Positions 1-7,441 of a DNA stretch of 36,491 nt are shown piece by piece. Numbering within the stretch: position 1 is the first letter of the stretch; each line of letters starts with the position of its first letter. The stretch is from NCBI GenBank assembly GCA_035652095.1, contig DASREM010000040.1:1-36491 (forward strand), in the 5' to 3' direction. The position numbers and the translations under genes are program-made. A model generated the notes under the pieces. That model saw only the letters and a list, made by a program, of their open reading frames with translations, ran no database searches and was not told the origin of the DNA. The DNA comes from DASREM01 sp035652095. GTDB lineage: Bacteria > Acidobacteriota > Terriglobia > Terriglobales > Acidobacteriaceae.

Positions 1-113
1 AACATCATGGGAGCGCAGCGGCTGACAGCAATCCTCGTAACTTAATCTCATCGCACCGTCTGAGTGCATCTCCACCAATACCTATAACTAGCCGCGAGCA
101 TAGATAGTGCCAC
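1..113. other. Window-edge stretch with no recognisable gene
   Basis: I see no coding region, RNA gene or convincing repeat here. It lies directly downstream of the truncated transposase fragment on the minus strand and may contain decayed parts of that element, but no further transposase motif can be read in any frame. Confidence 0.4.
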
Positions 114-266
114 TTATGCGGGCGCGTTTCGTAACAGTCTGTTACGAAGCAGCTCCAGGTAAGTCCGACGATCGTCGTCGCAGAGGAAAATGACTTGCTG
201 CTGGTTTCCGCGTTGCGTGACGTGGTGAGGGATGTCGGGCATCACCACCCGCTTGAACCGGGCCAT
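114..266 (-). pseudogene. Truncated Y1 (IS200/RAYT-type) transposase fragment
   Basis: A 50-codon frame starts at ATG 266 and stops at 114. It encodes MARFKRVVMPDIPHHVTQRG and then a stretch with CDDDRRTYLELL. That is the N-terminal signature of the Y1_Tnp transposase superfamily (HxxxRG followed by a D-DR-xYL-LL helix). Full-length members run about 150-230 residues and carry a later NHVHLL motif with the HUH metal site and a catalytic tyrosine. None of that follows here. The frame breaks exactly where a palindrome (128-148) sits, so this is a dead 5' remnant. It lies about 90 bp from a tandem palindromic repeat of the kind that accompanies such transposases. Confidence 0.75.
128..148. repeat. 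Perfect 9-bp-arm palindrome inside transposase remnant
   Basis: TTCGTAACA, a 3-base spacer GTC, then TGTTACGAA. The arms are perfectly complementary. The palindrome sits at the point where the transposase frame loses homology to its family, so it may mark a junction or a later small insertion. Confidence 0.6.
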
Positions 267-352
267 GGCTGGAGATTAGCAATCAGCGAGGACGTCTCGT
301 GTGACGGAGAACCAGGTTCGCTGTGCGGACTTCCCACCTTGGGACGGAAACC

Positions 353-418
353 CGGGGAACGTTCCGTCTGTCCCCGGGTTTTCCTTCGGGGAACGTTCCG
401 TCTGTCCCCGGGTTTTCC
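353..418. repeat. Two tandem copies of a 32-nt palindromic (REP-like) unit
   Basis: An identical 32-base unit occurs at 353-384 and 387-418, a 34-base period. Each unit contains the palindrome GGAACGTTCC and ends in TCCCCGGGTTTTCC. The first copy plus its upstream flank also forms an 11-bp stem (AAACCCGGGGA with TCCCCGGGTTT). This is the look of a REP/BIME element mobilised by a Y1 transposase, and a remnant of such a transposase lies about 90 bp away. There are only two copies and no spacer diversity, so it is not a CRISPR array. Confidence 0.7.
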
Positions 419-540
419 CGATGGATTCCAAGCCTGATGCTATCGCTCCGGAGCAGAGTAGCGACAATCAGCTGATCGCTGTCAGGCAGAACCGTGCAGA
501 CAGGATAAGACTCTTAGAAGTCGCGCGGAGCTTTGGAGAA

Positions 541-569
541 CGAAACAAAGGGGCGGCGGGCGCCGCCCC
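541..569 (-). terminator. Rho-independent terminator of the prs-rplI operon
   Basis: On the minus strand, 10 bases after the rplI stop, GGGGCGGC and GCCGCCCC form an 8-bp GC stem with a 4-base loop (550-569), followed by TTTGTTT. It closes the ribosomal-protein operon. Confidence 0.85.
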
Positions 570-578
570 GTCTTTAAC

Positions 579-1034
579 TTACTCTTCGACCGCTTCCTTC
601 TCGATGGTGACTTTGAGGTGCGTAGTCACGTCCTTGTGCAGTTTCAAAGGAACCGTGAATTCGCCCAGGGTCTTCAAAGGCTCGTGAAGCTGGATCTTCC
701 GGCGATCCACGTTGAAGCCTTTCTTGGCCAATGCATCTCCGATATCGCTCGAGGTAACCGACCCGAACAACTGATCGTGCTCGCCGCTGCGACGCTGGAA
801 CGAGACCGACACGCCATCGAATTGCTTGGCGAGCTCTTCAGCCTGGGTCTTCTCTTTTGCCGAGCGGCGGACGGCTGCCGCTTTCATTTGATCGATCACG
901 GCTTTGTTGCCTGCGGTCGCTTCGATGGCGAGCTTGCGAGGCAACAGGTAATTGCGCCCGTAGCCTTCGGCCACCTTCACCACGTCTCCGCGAGAGCCGA
1001 GTTTATTGACGTCTTCCTTCAGTATGACTTCCAT
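579..1034 (-). CDS. rplI: 50S ribosomal protein L9
   Basis: Large-subunit protein bL9, which binds 23S rRNA and affects translation fidelity. The 151-residue length matches the family (about 148). The N-terminal domain carries the classic MEVILKEDVNKLGSRGDVV start and the GYGRNYLLP rRNA-binding motif at about residues 24-32. A charged connecting helix follows (about 45-80), then the C-terminal domain. Start ATG 1034 has GGAG a few bases upstream. It is last in the minus-strand run rplY-pth-rpsF-rpsR-rplI, 34 bp after rpsR, and a strong terminator follows its stop. Nothing unusual is seen. Confidence 0.97.
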   Translation of the reverse strand: MEVILKEDVNKLGSRGDVVKVAEGYGRNYLLPRKLAIEATAGNKAVIDQMKAAAVRRSAKEKTQAEELAKQFDGVSVSFQRRSGEHDQLFGSVTSSDIGDALAKKGFNVDRRKIQLHEPLKTLGEFTVPLKLHKDVTTHLKVTIEKEAVEE

Positions 1035-1068
1035 GGATCACTCCGTTCAGAAATTTCAGCTGCGCCCT

Positions 1069-1419
1069 TTATGACGCGCGTCCGGCAAACGGCAGCAGGG
1101 CGATGTTGCGGGCCTGCTTGATGGCCGTGGACAGACGGCGCTGGTGCGGCATGCACACGCCGGTCAAACGCCGCGGCACGATCTTGCCGCTCTCGGCCAC
1201 AAACTGTCCGAGCAGGCGGTAGTCCTTGTAGTTGATGGATTCGATCTTCTCGACGCAGAACTTGCAAACTTTCTTGCGCCGGAAGTATTTGCGACCGCCT
1301 TCGCGGCCACCCGGCCCGCCCGGTCCACCCGGACGAGGTCCGCGGCGATCTCCGCCGCGATCGGGACGATCGCCGGAGACTTCCCCGGCAGTTGCTGTAG
1401 ATCTGGTTTCGTCAGCCAT
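1069..1419 (-). CDS. rpsR: 30S ribosomal protein S18, zinc-ribbon (C+) form
   Basis: Small-subunit protein bS18, partner of S6 on the 30S platform. I chose ATG 1419 over the upstream in-frame ATG 1431 because a GAGGAG Shine-Dalgarno sits just before it and inside the longer version. The protein is then 116 residues, longer than the usual 75-90 because of a Gly/Arg/Pro-rich extension over the first ~43 residues. The core has Cys52-x2-Cys55 and Cys89-x2-His92, the zinc-binding C+ arrangement, and the RRLTG rRNA-contact segment. It lies between rpsF and rplI, as in most bacteria. Confidence 0.95.
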   Translation of the reverse strand: MADETRSTATAGEVSGDRPDRGGDRRGPRPGGPGGPGGREGGRKYFRRKKVCKFCVEKIESINYKDYRLLGQFVAESGKIVPRRLTGVCMPHQRRLSTAIKQARNIALLPFAGRAS

Positions 1420-1476
1420 GATGCTCCTCAAATCGGTGTCGTTCTCAAGCCTTGCGGAGAACGCTTTCTAAAATGG

Positions 1477-1881
1477 TTATGCCGTCGCCGGAGCGGTTTC
1501 GCCCGAGGCGGCCTCCGCGGTTACAGCAGGGGCAGGGGCGGCCTTTTTACGCGCCTCGCGGATCTGCTTGATCTTGTCGAGACGCTTCTGCTCCTCGTCG
1601 ACGCGCACGGTCAGGAACTTGATGACCGGTTCGCTGACCCGCAGACGGCGCTCGAGCTCGTGGATCAAGCCCCCGCCGCCTTCGACAATCATCAGGATGT
1701 AAATGCCTTCCTGGAAGCGGCGCACCATGTAGGCCAAGCGGCGCTTGCCCATACGCTCCACGCTCTTCAGCGTGCCGCCATTGGAAGTCACGGCCGATTC
1801 CAGCGTGGAAACCAGCTTGTCCTGATCTTCTTCCGCCATATCAGGGCGGACGATGAACATCAGTTCATAAGTACGATTCAT
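1477..1881 (-). CDS. rpsF: 30S ribosomal protein S6
   Basis: Small-subunit protein bS6, which heterodimerises with S18. The protein opens with the typical MNRTYELMFIVRP strand and carries MGKRRLAYMVRRFQEGIYI at about residues 44-62. The length is 134 residues, with an Ala/Pro/Glu-rich disordered tail after about 112. ATG 1881 is preferred over the in-frame TTG four codons earlier because GGAG lies six bases before the ATG. It is the third gene from the operon's 3' end, 15 bp after pth. Confidence 0.96.
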   Translation of the reverse strand: MNRTYELMFIVRPDMAEEDQDKLVSTLESAVTSNGGTLKSVERMGKRRLAYMVRRFQEGIYILMIVEGGGGLIHELERRLRVSEPVIKFLTVRVDEEQKRLDKIKQIREARKKAAPAPAVTAEAASGETAPATA

Positions 1882-1896
1882 TGCATTCTCCAATTC

Positions 1897-2469
1897 TTAA
1901 ACTGCTTCCGGCCCGTCTTCCTCGGTTTTCCGATTGAAGCGATTCATCGCCGCTGCCGGGCCTTCTTTCAGAATCACGTCTACAGCCTGAGCCGCGGTAT
2001 CGAGGACCTCGCCGACCAGCTTGAGCTGGGCCTTGCGAAACGGCGTCAGGATTTTGCGCTCGGGCGCGATTCCCAGGCGGATGCGAAGGAACTCCTGGGT
2101 ACCGAGCGCACCGATAATCGACTTCATCCCGTTGTGCCCGGCGGAACTGCCGCGCTCGCGGATGCGGATCGTGCCCAGGGGCAGATCCAGTTCGTCGTAG
2201 ATCACGATCAGGTCCGATTCCGGCCTGACCTCGTACTTGTCCACCAGTTCACGAACCGAGATCCCGCTCAGGTTCATGAAAGTTTCCGGCTTGGCCAGCA
2301 GGACCTGCTCAGAACCCACCGTCATGCGGGCGGTCAGCGCGCGTGACTGGCGATTGCGAACCTCCACTCCGGCATTGTCGGCAATTCGGTCAATGGCGAG
2401 GAATCCGAAGTTGTGAGGCGTGAATTGATACTCGATTCCGGGATTTCCCAGCCCGACGATCAGCTTCAC
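1897..2469 (-). CDS. pth: Peptidyl-tRNA hydrolase
   Basis: Releases tRNA from peptidyl-tRNA that drops off the ribosome. It is a 190-residue Pth with the N-terminal KLIVGLGNPG motif (Asn9), catalytic His19 in TPHNFGF, KPETFMNLSG, the YDELDLPLG loop and GHNG. GTG 2469 puts these at canonical distances. An in-frame upstream start at 2523 would add 18 residues with no family similarity. The upstream neighbour is rplY, as in many bacteria (ctc-pth pair). The gap to rpsF is only 15 bp, so co-transcription is very likely. Confidence 0.95.
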   Translation of the reverse strand: MKLIVGLGNPGIEYQFTPHNFGFLAIDRIADNAGVEVRNRQSRALTARMTVGSEQVLLAKPETFMNLSGISVRELVDKYEVRPESDLIVIYDELDLPLGTIRIRERGSSAGHNGMKSIIGALGTQEFLRIRLGIAPERKILTPFRKAQLKLVGEVLDTAAQAVDVILKEGPAAAMNRFNRKTEEDGPEAV

Positions 2470-2526
2470 GCGCTCAGCTCTCTCGCTCCTGGCCGCCACC
2501 GGATCCAAACCGATGGCCAACAAAAA

Positions 2527-3243
2527 TTACTTCTTCTCTTTCTTCTCGGGCTTCTCGCCGCCTTCGGCAGACTCCTCACCCTCGGTCTCCTGCTTACCCT
2601 TTTTGATGACCTCAGGCTCAGCCGGACCCGCTGCTGCTTCCGCCGCCACCGCTTCCGGAGCTGCCACGACTTCTTCCTTGATCGTAATGACGTGGGCCAC
2701 GGTCTGATTTTCATCCGTCAGGATTTCCCATTTATCGCTCCTGGGGAGGTCGGCCACGCGCAGAACCTTGCCGAATACCAGTTCAGAAACATCGGCCTCG
2801 ATCGAGGACGGAATGTCACCCGGCAAGCATTCGACTTCGACCTGACGAAGCACTTGCTCGAGGATGCCGCCCTGCTGTTTCACACCGGCCGCTTCGCCCT
2901 TCATCACGATCGGCACCTCGACCGTGAGCTTCTGGTCCATGGCGATGCGCTTCAGGTCAATGTGCAGCAGCGCGCCCTTAATGGGCTCGTATTGCCAGTC
3001 CACGATCATGGCCTTGGTACGCTCGCCGTCGAGGCTGAGATCGAAGATGGTGTTATGTCCGGACTGGGAATGCAGAATGCGCGAGACTTGTCGAGGATCA
3101 AGACTGACCGCGCTCGCATCCTTGCCGGCGCCGTAGACGACGGCGGGAACTTTGCCTGCCGCACGCACCCGCCGCGCGTCATTCTTGTTTCCCGGCGTCC
3201 GGGGCTGGGCTTCTAAAACATTGCTCTCGGTTGGAGTTGCCAT
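2527..3243 (-). CDS. rplY: 50S ribosomal protein L25 (general stress protein Ctc/TL5 type)
   Basis: bL25 binds 5S rRNA. This is the long TL5/CTC form at 238 residues: an N-terminal 5S-rRNA-binding domain (AAGKVPAVVYG at about residues 28-38) and a C-terminal beta-rich TL5 domain to about 190. A highly charged Ala/Glu/Lys-rich tail follows, ending KPEKKEKK. ATG 3243 is chosen because AGGA lies upstream and MATPTESNVLEAQPR is a plausible start; extending further would read into the prs 3' region. It lies 14 bp after prs. prs-rplY-pth is a common bacterial cluster. Confidence 0.95.
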   Translation of the reverse strand: MATPTESNVLEAQPRTPGNKNDARRVRAAGKVPAVVYGAGKDASAVSLDPRQVSRILHSQSGHNTIFDLSLDGERTKAMIVDWQYEPIKGALLHIDLKRIAMDQKLTVEVPIVMKGEAAGVKQQGGILEQVLRQVEVECLPGDIPSSIEADVSELVFGKVLRVADLPRSDKWEILTDENQTVAHVITIKEEVVAAPEAVAAEAAAGPAEPEVIKKGKQETEGEESAEGGEKPEKKEKK

Positions 3244-3257
3244 AATTGAATTCCTGT

Positions 3258-4283
3258 CTACAAAAATAATCTGCTCACAGATGTTTCTTCGTGAATGGAC
3301 TGGATCGCGCGGCCAATCAGGCCGGCGATGGTCAGCACTCGGATCTTGGGCTCCGCCTGGGCCTCGGGAGTCAGCGGAATGGTATTGGTGACCACGACCT
3401 CCGTGATGCAGGAGTTGGAAATATTCTCCACCGCATTTCCCGACAGCACCGGATGCGAGGCGCATGCATAGACCGCAATCGCGCCGCTCTCCATCAAGGC
3501 GGCGGCAGTTTTCACCAGCGTTCCGGCGGTATCGATCAAATCGTCGATCACCAGGCAGGTGCGGCCCTTCACATCGCCGATCACGTGCATCACTTCGGCA
3601 ACGTTCATCTCCACGCGGCGCTTATCCACGATGGCCAGCGCGGAATCCATCTTCTTGGCGAAGAAACGAGCGCGCTCCACGCCGCCAGCATCGGGAGAAA
3701 CCACCGTCAGGTTGGGCAAATTCAGCCGCTTGAAATGGTCCACCAGCACCGGAGAAGCGAACAGGTGATCCACGGGGATATTGAAGAAGCCCTGGATCTG
3801 CGGCGCATGCGGATCAATCAGCAGAGCGCGGTTCGCGCCCGACGTGGTCAGCAGATCCGCGACCAGCTTCGCCGAAATCGGCGCACGCGGCTTGTCTTTG
3901 CGGTCCTGCCGGCTATAGCCGTAATAAGGAACCACTGCTGTAATGCGGCGCGCCGAGGCTCGCTTCAGGGCATCGATCATGAGCAGCAGTTCCATCAGGT
4001 GCTCGTCCACCGGACGGCACGTGGGCTGGAGAACGAATACATCGGCGCCGCGCACATTCTCCTGGATCTGCACGTAAGCTTCGCCGTCTTTAAAGCGCGT
4101 CACCAGCGCCTGCCCGCGTGGTATCCCCAGAAAAGCGCAGACCTCATCGCACAGCGGCCCATTGGCGGTACCGCCAAAAATCTTGAACTTGTCATCCACC
4201 CGACTGCGCTGGGGCTTGCGTTCCGGTTTCTCGTCGGCGCTCACGTGAACCTTCTTATCCGTCGCTGTCGCAAGAGTGGCCAT
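3258..4283 (-). CDS. prs: Ribose-phosphate pyrophosphokinase (PRPP synthetase)
   Basis: Makes 5-phosphoribosyl-1-pyrophosphate from ribose 5-phosphate and ATP, feeding nucleotide, His and Trp synthesis. At 341 residues from ATG 4283, it is slightly longer than the usual ~315 because of a ~30-residue charged N-terminal segment before KIFGGTANGPL. Visible motifs are the PYYGYSRQDRK ATP-binding loop, DPHAPQIQGFF, and the PRPP signature LVIDDLIDTAGT. A TTG at 4316 would add 11 residues and cannot be excluded, since neither start has a clear Shine-Dalgarno. It lies 80 bp downstream of tRNA-Gln and starts the ribosomal-protein run. Confidence 0.95.
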   Translation of the reverse strand: MATLATATDKKVHVSADEKPERKPQRSRVDDKFKIFGGTANGPLCDEVCAFLGIPRGQALVTRFKDGEAYVQIQENVRGADVFVLQPTCRPVDEHLMELLLMIDALKRASARRITAVVPYYGYSRQDRKDKPRAPISAKLVADLLTTSGANRALLIDPHAPQIQGFFNIPVDHLFASPVLVDHFKRLNLPNLTVVSPDAGGVERARFFAKKMDSALAIVDKRRVEMNVAEVMHVIGDVKGRTCLVIDDLIDTAGTLVKTAAALMESGAIAVYACASHPVLSGNAVENISNSCITEVVVTNTIPLTPEAQAEPKIRVLTIAGLIGRAIQSIHEETSVSRLFL

Positions 4284-4363
4284 AGTTTTCGCTGTTAGCC
4301 CTAAGCCTTTAGCCAAACCCGTTGCCCTGGAACCGAAGAGCTGAAATTGCTAAAAGCTGGTTT

Positions 4364-4437
4364 TGGCTGGGCCGCTAGGATTCGAACCTAGACAAAGTGC
4401 TCCAAAGGCACTTGACCTACCATTAGTCGACGGCCCA
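4364..4437 (-). tRNA. tRNA-Gln (anticodon TTG)
   Basis: A full cloverleaf reads on the minus strand: acceptor TGGGCCG/CGGCCCA, D-stem GAC/GTC, and an anticodon stem AGTGC/GCACT closing the 7-base loop CTTTGGA (anticodon TTG, reads CAA). The T-arm is CTAGG-TTCGAAT-CCTAG, with discriminator G and an encoded CCA (4364-4366). It sits between ispE and prs in the same orientation and is probably part of that transcript. Confidence 0.95.
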
Positions 4438-4444
4438 GTAGACC

Positions 4445-4520
4445 ATTGTTGATTTTTGATTGGTTGACGGTTGAGTCAAACTACTACCCAATTCTCAATC
4501 AACAATCGAAAATCAACAAT
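4445..4520. repeat. AT-rich spacer palindrome, copy A
   Basis: Left arm 4445-4461 (ATTGTTGATTTTTGATT) and right arm 4504-4520 are complementary with one mismatch. The right arm overlaps the 3' end of ispE: the last codons Phe-Asp-Cys-stop are made of repeat sequence. Similar elements occur at 13131-13224 and 15921-15990. Confidence 0.65.
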
Positions 4521-5487
4521 CAAAAATTCTGCGCCAGTATTGCCGTCGCGTCAGAGTGCTGGTGGCGGTCGCGGGAATGCCGCTGGCGTTCAGCTTGCCC
4601 GCGGCCTTGACCGCTGCGCTCCGCCCCCGGAACAGTCCATAAACCGCCGAACCTGAACCTGAAAGCGAGGCGTAGAATGCCCCCTCGCGTTCCAGTGCGC
4701 GCTTCACCTCTCGTAAGTCGGGATGCTGCGGAAAGACGACCTGTTCGAAGTCGTTTTCAATCCCGGTACGGACGAGGTCGAGAAGCGGGGTCTCGGCCCG
4801 GCCCCTGCCTTTATTGCCAGGGACACCGGATGTACCACTCAGCCAAGCAGATACCGCACGGCTGAACTCAATCATTCTATCGGAGTGAGACAAACCCGTC
4901 AATTTTGCGGACTTCTGCCGGCCCTGTTGCAGGTCCCAGTCGGCAAAAGCTTTTGGAGTCGAAACGCCGATCGCAGGCGTGGCGATTACGCACGGAGTCG
5001 CGGGAAGGTCGGGCATCGGGTAGACGTCTTCGCCGCGGCCTAATCCGAGGATCGTGCCGCCCACCAGGAACAAAGGCAGGTCGGAACCGACCTCGGCGAC
5101 GATGCGCAGCTTTTCCGGACCGGAGATCTGCTTCTTCAGCGCCCGTTCGAGGGCGAGCAGGGTTGCGACGGCATTCGCGGAAGCGCCGCCGAGGCCTCCC
5201 TGCACGGGAAGCTTCTTCTCGATTTCGATGCGGACCTTGGCTTCTGCTTTGAGCGACTGGAGCGCGCACTCGACTACGCGGTAGCAGGTGTTACTGGAAT
5301 CGGTGGGAACGCGAGGATCGGGGCAGCGGATCTCGATTCCGGAGCCACGTACTGCGCTCAGCCGCAGCACATCATGCAGCGCGATGGTCTGATACACCGT
5401 GCGCAGTTCATGAAAGCCGTCCGCGCGCAGCGCACCAATGCGCAGGCCGAGATTGATCTTGGCGAACGAATGGACGGCAATCGGCAT
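4513..5487 (-). CDS. ispE: 4-diphosphocytidyl-2-C-methyl-D-erythritol kinase
   Basis: GHMP-family kinase of the MEP isoprenoid pathway, phosphorylating CDP-ME. It is 324 residues from ATG 5487. N-terminal SFAKINLGLRI (Lys10, substrate side), glycine-rich phosphate loop GGLGGASANA at about residues 95-104, and the third GHMP motif LSGSGSAVYGLF near 280. The family usually runs about 280-310; an internal insert around residues 215-235 (SGVPGNKGRGRAETP) and the tail account for the excess. The stop codon falls in an AT-rich repeat, so the C-terminus may have been altered by that element. A TACAAT box lies 9 nt before the ATG, with no Shine-Dalgarno. It precedes tRNA-Gln and prs. Confidence 0.94.
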   Translation of the reverse strand: MPIAVHSFAKINLGLRIGALRADGFHELRTVYQTIALHDVLRLSAVRGSGIEIRCPDPRVPTDSSNTCYRVVECALQSLKAEAKVRIEIEKKLPVQGGLGGASANAVATLLALERALKKQISGPEKLRIVAEVGSDLPLFLVGGTILGLGRGEDVYPMPDLPATPCVIATPAIGVSTPKAFADWDLQQGRQKSAKLTGLSHSDRMIEFSRAVSAWLSGTSGVPGNKGRGRAETPLLDLVRTGIENDFEQVVFPQHPDLREVKRALEREGAFYASLSGSGSAVYGLFRGRSAAVKAAGKLNASGIPATATSTLTRRQYWRRIFDC

Positions 5488-5615
5488 GGAGAAACGATTG
5501 TAAGGTTTAGCCGGCCCGTTTTCGAATGTGGCGATTGCGAGCAATTGGCTGGTGCTCGTCGGGCTTGGCGAGAGCCTTGACAATGTGGGCCTAAGCATGT
5601 CACACTTAAATAGCC

Positions 5616-5626
5616 CATAAATTATG
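5616..5626. promoter_or_regulatory. Candidate operator palindrome at the antitoxin start
   Basis: CATAA-A-TTATG is a perfect palindrome that includes the ATG of the RHH antitoxin at 5624. Its position suits autorepression by the RHH protein. The site is short, so support is modest. Confidence 0.35.
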
Positions 5627-5899
5627 CCCACTAGGCGAGCCCATATTGTTTTCCCCGAAGATCTGATCCGCGAGATCGATGAACTCGTCGGCCCTCGTGG
5701 CCGGACCGCATTTCTTCTGGACACGGCGCGGAAGGAAATTCAGCGCCAAAAACTGCTGCGTTTTTTGGATCGCGCTGCGCCTGCCTGGAACGATAAAGAC
5801 CATCCGGAACTGGCGGGCGGGTCGGGGACATGGGTGCGGAAAATGCGCCACGAGAACGAACACCGGACGCGCGCCGGCAGAGACCCCTCCGCCAAGTGA
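5624..5899 (+). CDS. Ribbon-helix-helix antitoxin (VapB-like)
   Basis: A 91-residue protein with a short N-terminal strand (RAHIVFPEDL) followed by two predicted helices (about 13-22 and 28-48). This is the RHH DNA-binding layout, and a charged C-terminus probably wraps the toxin. Its stop overlaps the downstream PIN toxin start by one base (TGATG), the usual coupled TA arrangement. There is no Shine-Dalgarno; a TTAAAT-like box and the CATAAATTATG palindrome lie at the start. The function is inferred mainly from the fold pattern and the toxin neighbour. Confidence 0.75.
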   Translation: MPTRRAHIVFPEDLIREIDELVGPRGRTAFLLDTARKEIQRQKLLRFLDRAAPAWNDKDHPELAGGSGTWVRKMRHENEHRTRAGRDPSAK

Positions 5900-6288
5900 T
5901 GCGCCTCCTTCTGGACACCTCGGTTTTGATTGATGTGCTTCGCGCTCGCAAGGGTCGCCGAAAATTGCTCGCGCAGCTTACTCGAGATGGTCATAACTTG
6001 ACGACCTCTGCTCTCAACGTAGCGGAGGTTTATGCCGGGATGCGCCCCGCCGAAGAAAACGAAACGCAGATGTTTCTTAGTATCCTGGATTGCTATCCGA
6101 TCACGTCGATCGAGTCGCGTCGTGCGGGACAAATAAAGCGGGAGTGGGCGGAAAAGGGCAAGACTCTCTCATTGGCAGATACCATTGTTGCCGCCACCGC
6201 ACTTGAACATGAGTGCATATTGGTGACTGATAATCGCAAGGACTTCCCGATGCAAGCATTACAGCTGTTTCCGCTTGACCAGGAATAG
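5899..6288 (+). CDS. vapC: PIN-domain ribonuclease toxin (VapC family)
   Basis: A 129-residue PIN protein, the expected size of VapC toxins, which cleave tRNA or rRNA with Mg2+. The acidic active-site residues are visible: Asp in LLLDTSVLID (residue 6), Glu in NVAEVYAG (about 43), Asp in SLADTIVAA (about 93) and Asp in LVTDNRKDF (about 112). ATG 5899 is fixed by the one-base overlap with the antitoxin and by the canonical MRLLLDTS start. It is convergent with the next gene, 18 bp away. No sign of inactivation. Confidence 0.88.
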   Translation: MRLLLDTSVLIDVLRARKGRRKLLAQLTRDGHNLTTSALNVAEVYAGMRPAEENETQMFLSILDCYPITSIESRRAGQIKREWAEKGKTLSLADTIVAATALEHECILVTDNRKDFPMQALQLFPLDQE

Positions 6289-6306
6289 ACTCGCGCTGAT
6301 CGTGGC

Positions 6307-7044
6307 CTAGCTTCTCCGCTTGGTGTGAATCGCGAACTCGAATCCCGGGTTTGGGGGGAACAGTTCGGCGGCTTTTCTCAGGCGCTCGGCCATTGCAGAG
6401 GGCGCAAGCAGAGGGTAATCGCGCTCGCGGAGATCGTAGTAATCCACGTCAATGAACAACGACAGAAAGTAGATCGAAAGCGCGTCGGCAAAGCTGGCGG
6501 CGAGATATTCGTTCTTGTACTTCTCGGCGTCGGGGCCGCCGGCAGTGGCTAACTTGCGCGACTCCCAGGCATCCAGCGACGTCTCGCCCTTGACCCCGGC
6601 CTGCGCCTGCTTCCAGGCCAGGTCCGCGAACCCCTGCGAGACGCCGGCGCGCTCGACTACGGCGTGCCCCACATTGATGTAGAACTCGAACGCTACGGAA
6701 AATTTGTCGTCCATAAGCCGCGTGGAGATGAACACACACTGCGAATCGCCGAGATCGAGGTTGCGATGGCAGACGGCGTTGTCGCTGAGGGCGATATCGT
6801 AACGGTCGGCGATGACGGTTTCGTCGCCCTGGTTCACGGTAAGCGGGACGAAATAGTAGGCTTTGCGATGAAGGGCGGCGGCGGCAGCGTCGGGAACCGC
6901 AGAAACCATTCGCGCCACGTCGGAGTCGGAGATTGTGATTTCGCCGGAAAGCGCGTAGCAGATTCCATTGGGCGCTTGCGAGACGGGACTCTGGCGGACC
7001 ACCTCCGCCGGGGCTCGCGTAATTGCTGGCGCAGCTTGAGACAT
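6307..7044 (-). CDS. Conserved protein of unknown function
   Basis: A 245-residue soluble protein from ATG 7044, with no signal peptide or membrane segment. It has an Ala/Pro-rich N-terminus, a central alpha/beta region with DRYDIALSDNAVCHRN and an aromatic-rich C-terminal part (ALSIYFLSLFIDVDYYDLRERDYPLL). I do not recognise a family. The start is supported by a TAAAAT box 7 nt before the ATG and the absence of a Shine-Dalgarno, suggesting a leaderless mRNA. It is divergent from the small membrane protein at 7114, with 69 bp between starts, and convergent with vapC. Confidence 0.75.
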   Translation of the reverse strand: MSQAAPAITRAPAEVVRQSPVSQAPNGICYALSGEITISDSDVARMVSAVPDAAAAALHRKAYYFVPLTVNQGDETVIADRYDIALSDNAVCHRNLDLGDSQCVFISTRLMDDKFSVAFEFYINVGHAVVERAGVSQGFADLAWKQAQAGVKGETSLDAWESRKLATAGGPDAEKYKNEYLAASFADALSIYFLSLFIDVDYYDLRERDYPLLAPSAMAERLRKAAELFPPNPGFEFAIHTKRRS

Positions 7045-7051
7045 GAGGAGT

Positions 7052-7057
7052 ATTTTA
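7052..7057 (-). promoter_or_regulatory. -10 box TAAAAT, 7 nt before ATG 7044
   Basis: The spacing puts the transcription start at or next to the ATG, so the mRNA would be leaderless. No clear -35 hexamer at 16-18 bp. Confidence 0.45.
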
Positions 7058-7113
7058 GCGCACCAAGCCTTCAACCCTGCACGATGCAGCCCGAATGTTG
7101 TAGTTTGAGTGAG

Positions 7114-7419
7114 ATGGCAGCCTCTCCAACCGCCGGAAAGCACGCGCGATGGTACCTGATTCCGCTACGGGTACTGCTGGTCACCGTGCTGTTCACCCTG
7201 GCAGGGTTCGCCGTAAGCCTTCTGCTGGGAATCATCGGTCTTGTTGCGGGCGCCAGGCTTCGCGGGCATACACCCAACATGACGCTGGCTTACCGCGAGA
7301 TCGCGATCCCGACGGCAGCGGTGGTCGGCAGCATCGTGCTGGTGTCGTCCGTGTTTCTGGAAATCCGCCACTACCGCCAAGCCAAGGCCCTGGCACAAAT
7401 CGAAAAAGCCAGCCAGTAG
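7114..7419 (+). CDS. Small two-helix membrane protein, unknown function
   Basis: A 101-residue protein with two hydrophobic segments, about residues 11-43 (LIPLRVLLVTVLFTLAGF and on) and about 62-81, and a basic tail ending QIEKASQ. ATG 7114 is preferred; an in-frame ATG at 7084 would add ten residues, including two adjacent cysteines. No family recognised. It lies 22 bp before the amidotransferase gene, but that gene has its own -10 box overlapping the spacer. Confidence 0.65.
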   Translation: MAASPTAGKHARWYLIPLRVLLVTVLFTLAGFAVSLLLGIIGLVAGARLRGHTPNMTLAYREIAIPTAAVVGSIVLVSSVFLEIRHYRQAKALAQIEKASQ

Positions 7420-7429
7420 GCTCGCACGT

Positions 7430-7435
7430 TAGAAT
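7430..7435 (+). promoter_or_regulatory. -10 box TAGAAT, 6 nt before ATG 7442
   Basis: Spacing is consistent with transcription starting at the ATG. The downstream gene has no Shine-Dalgarno. Confidence 0.4.
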
Positions 7436-7441
7436 TGAAGC

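Noticed and set aside
353..418. Possible CRISPR array (two identical 32-nt units)
   Set aside because: Only two copies, a 2-nt gap rather than a ~30-nt spacer, internal palindromes and no cas genes; fits a REP-like tandem repeat.
618..4298. Long plus-strand frames opposite the ribosomal-protein operon
   Set aside because: They are antisense shadows of rplI, rpsR, rpsF, pth, rplY and prs, which have full family motifs and Shine-Dalgarno sites on the minus strand.
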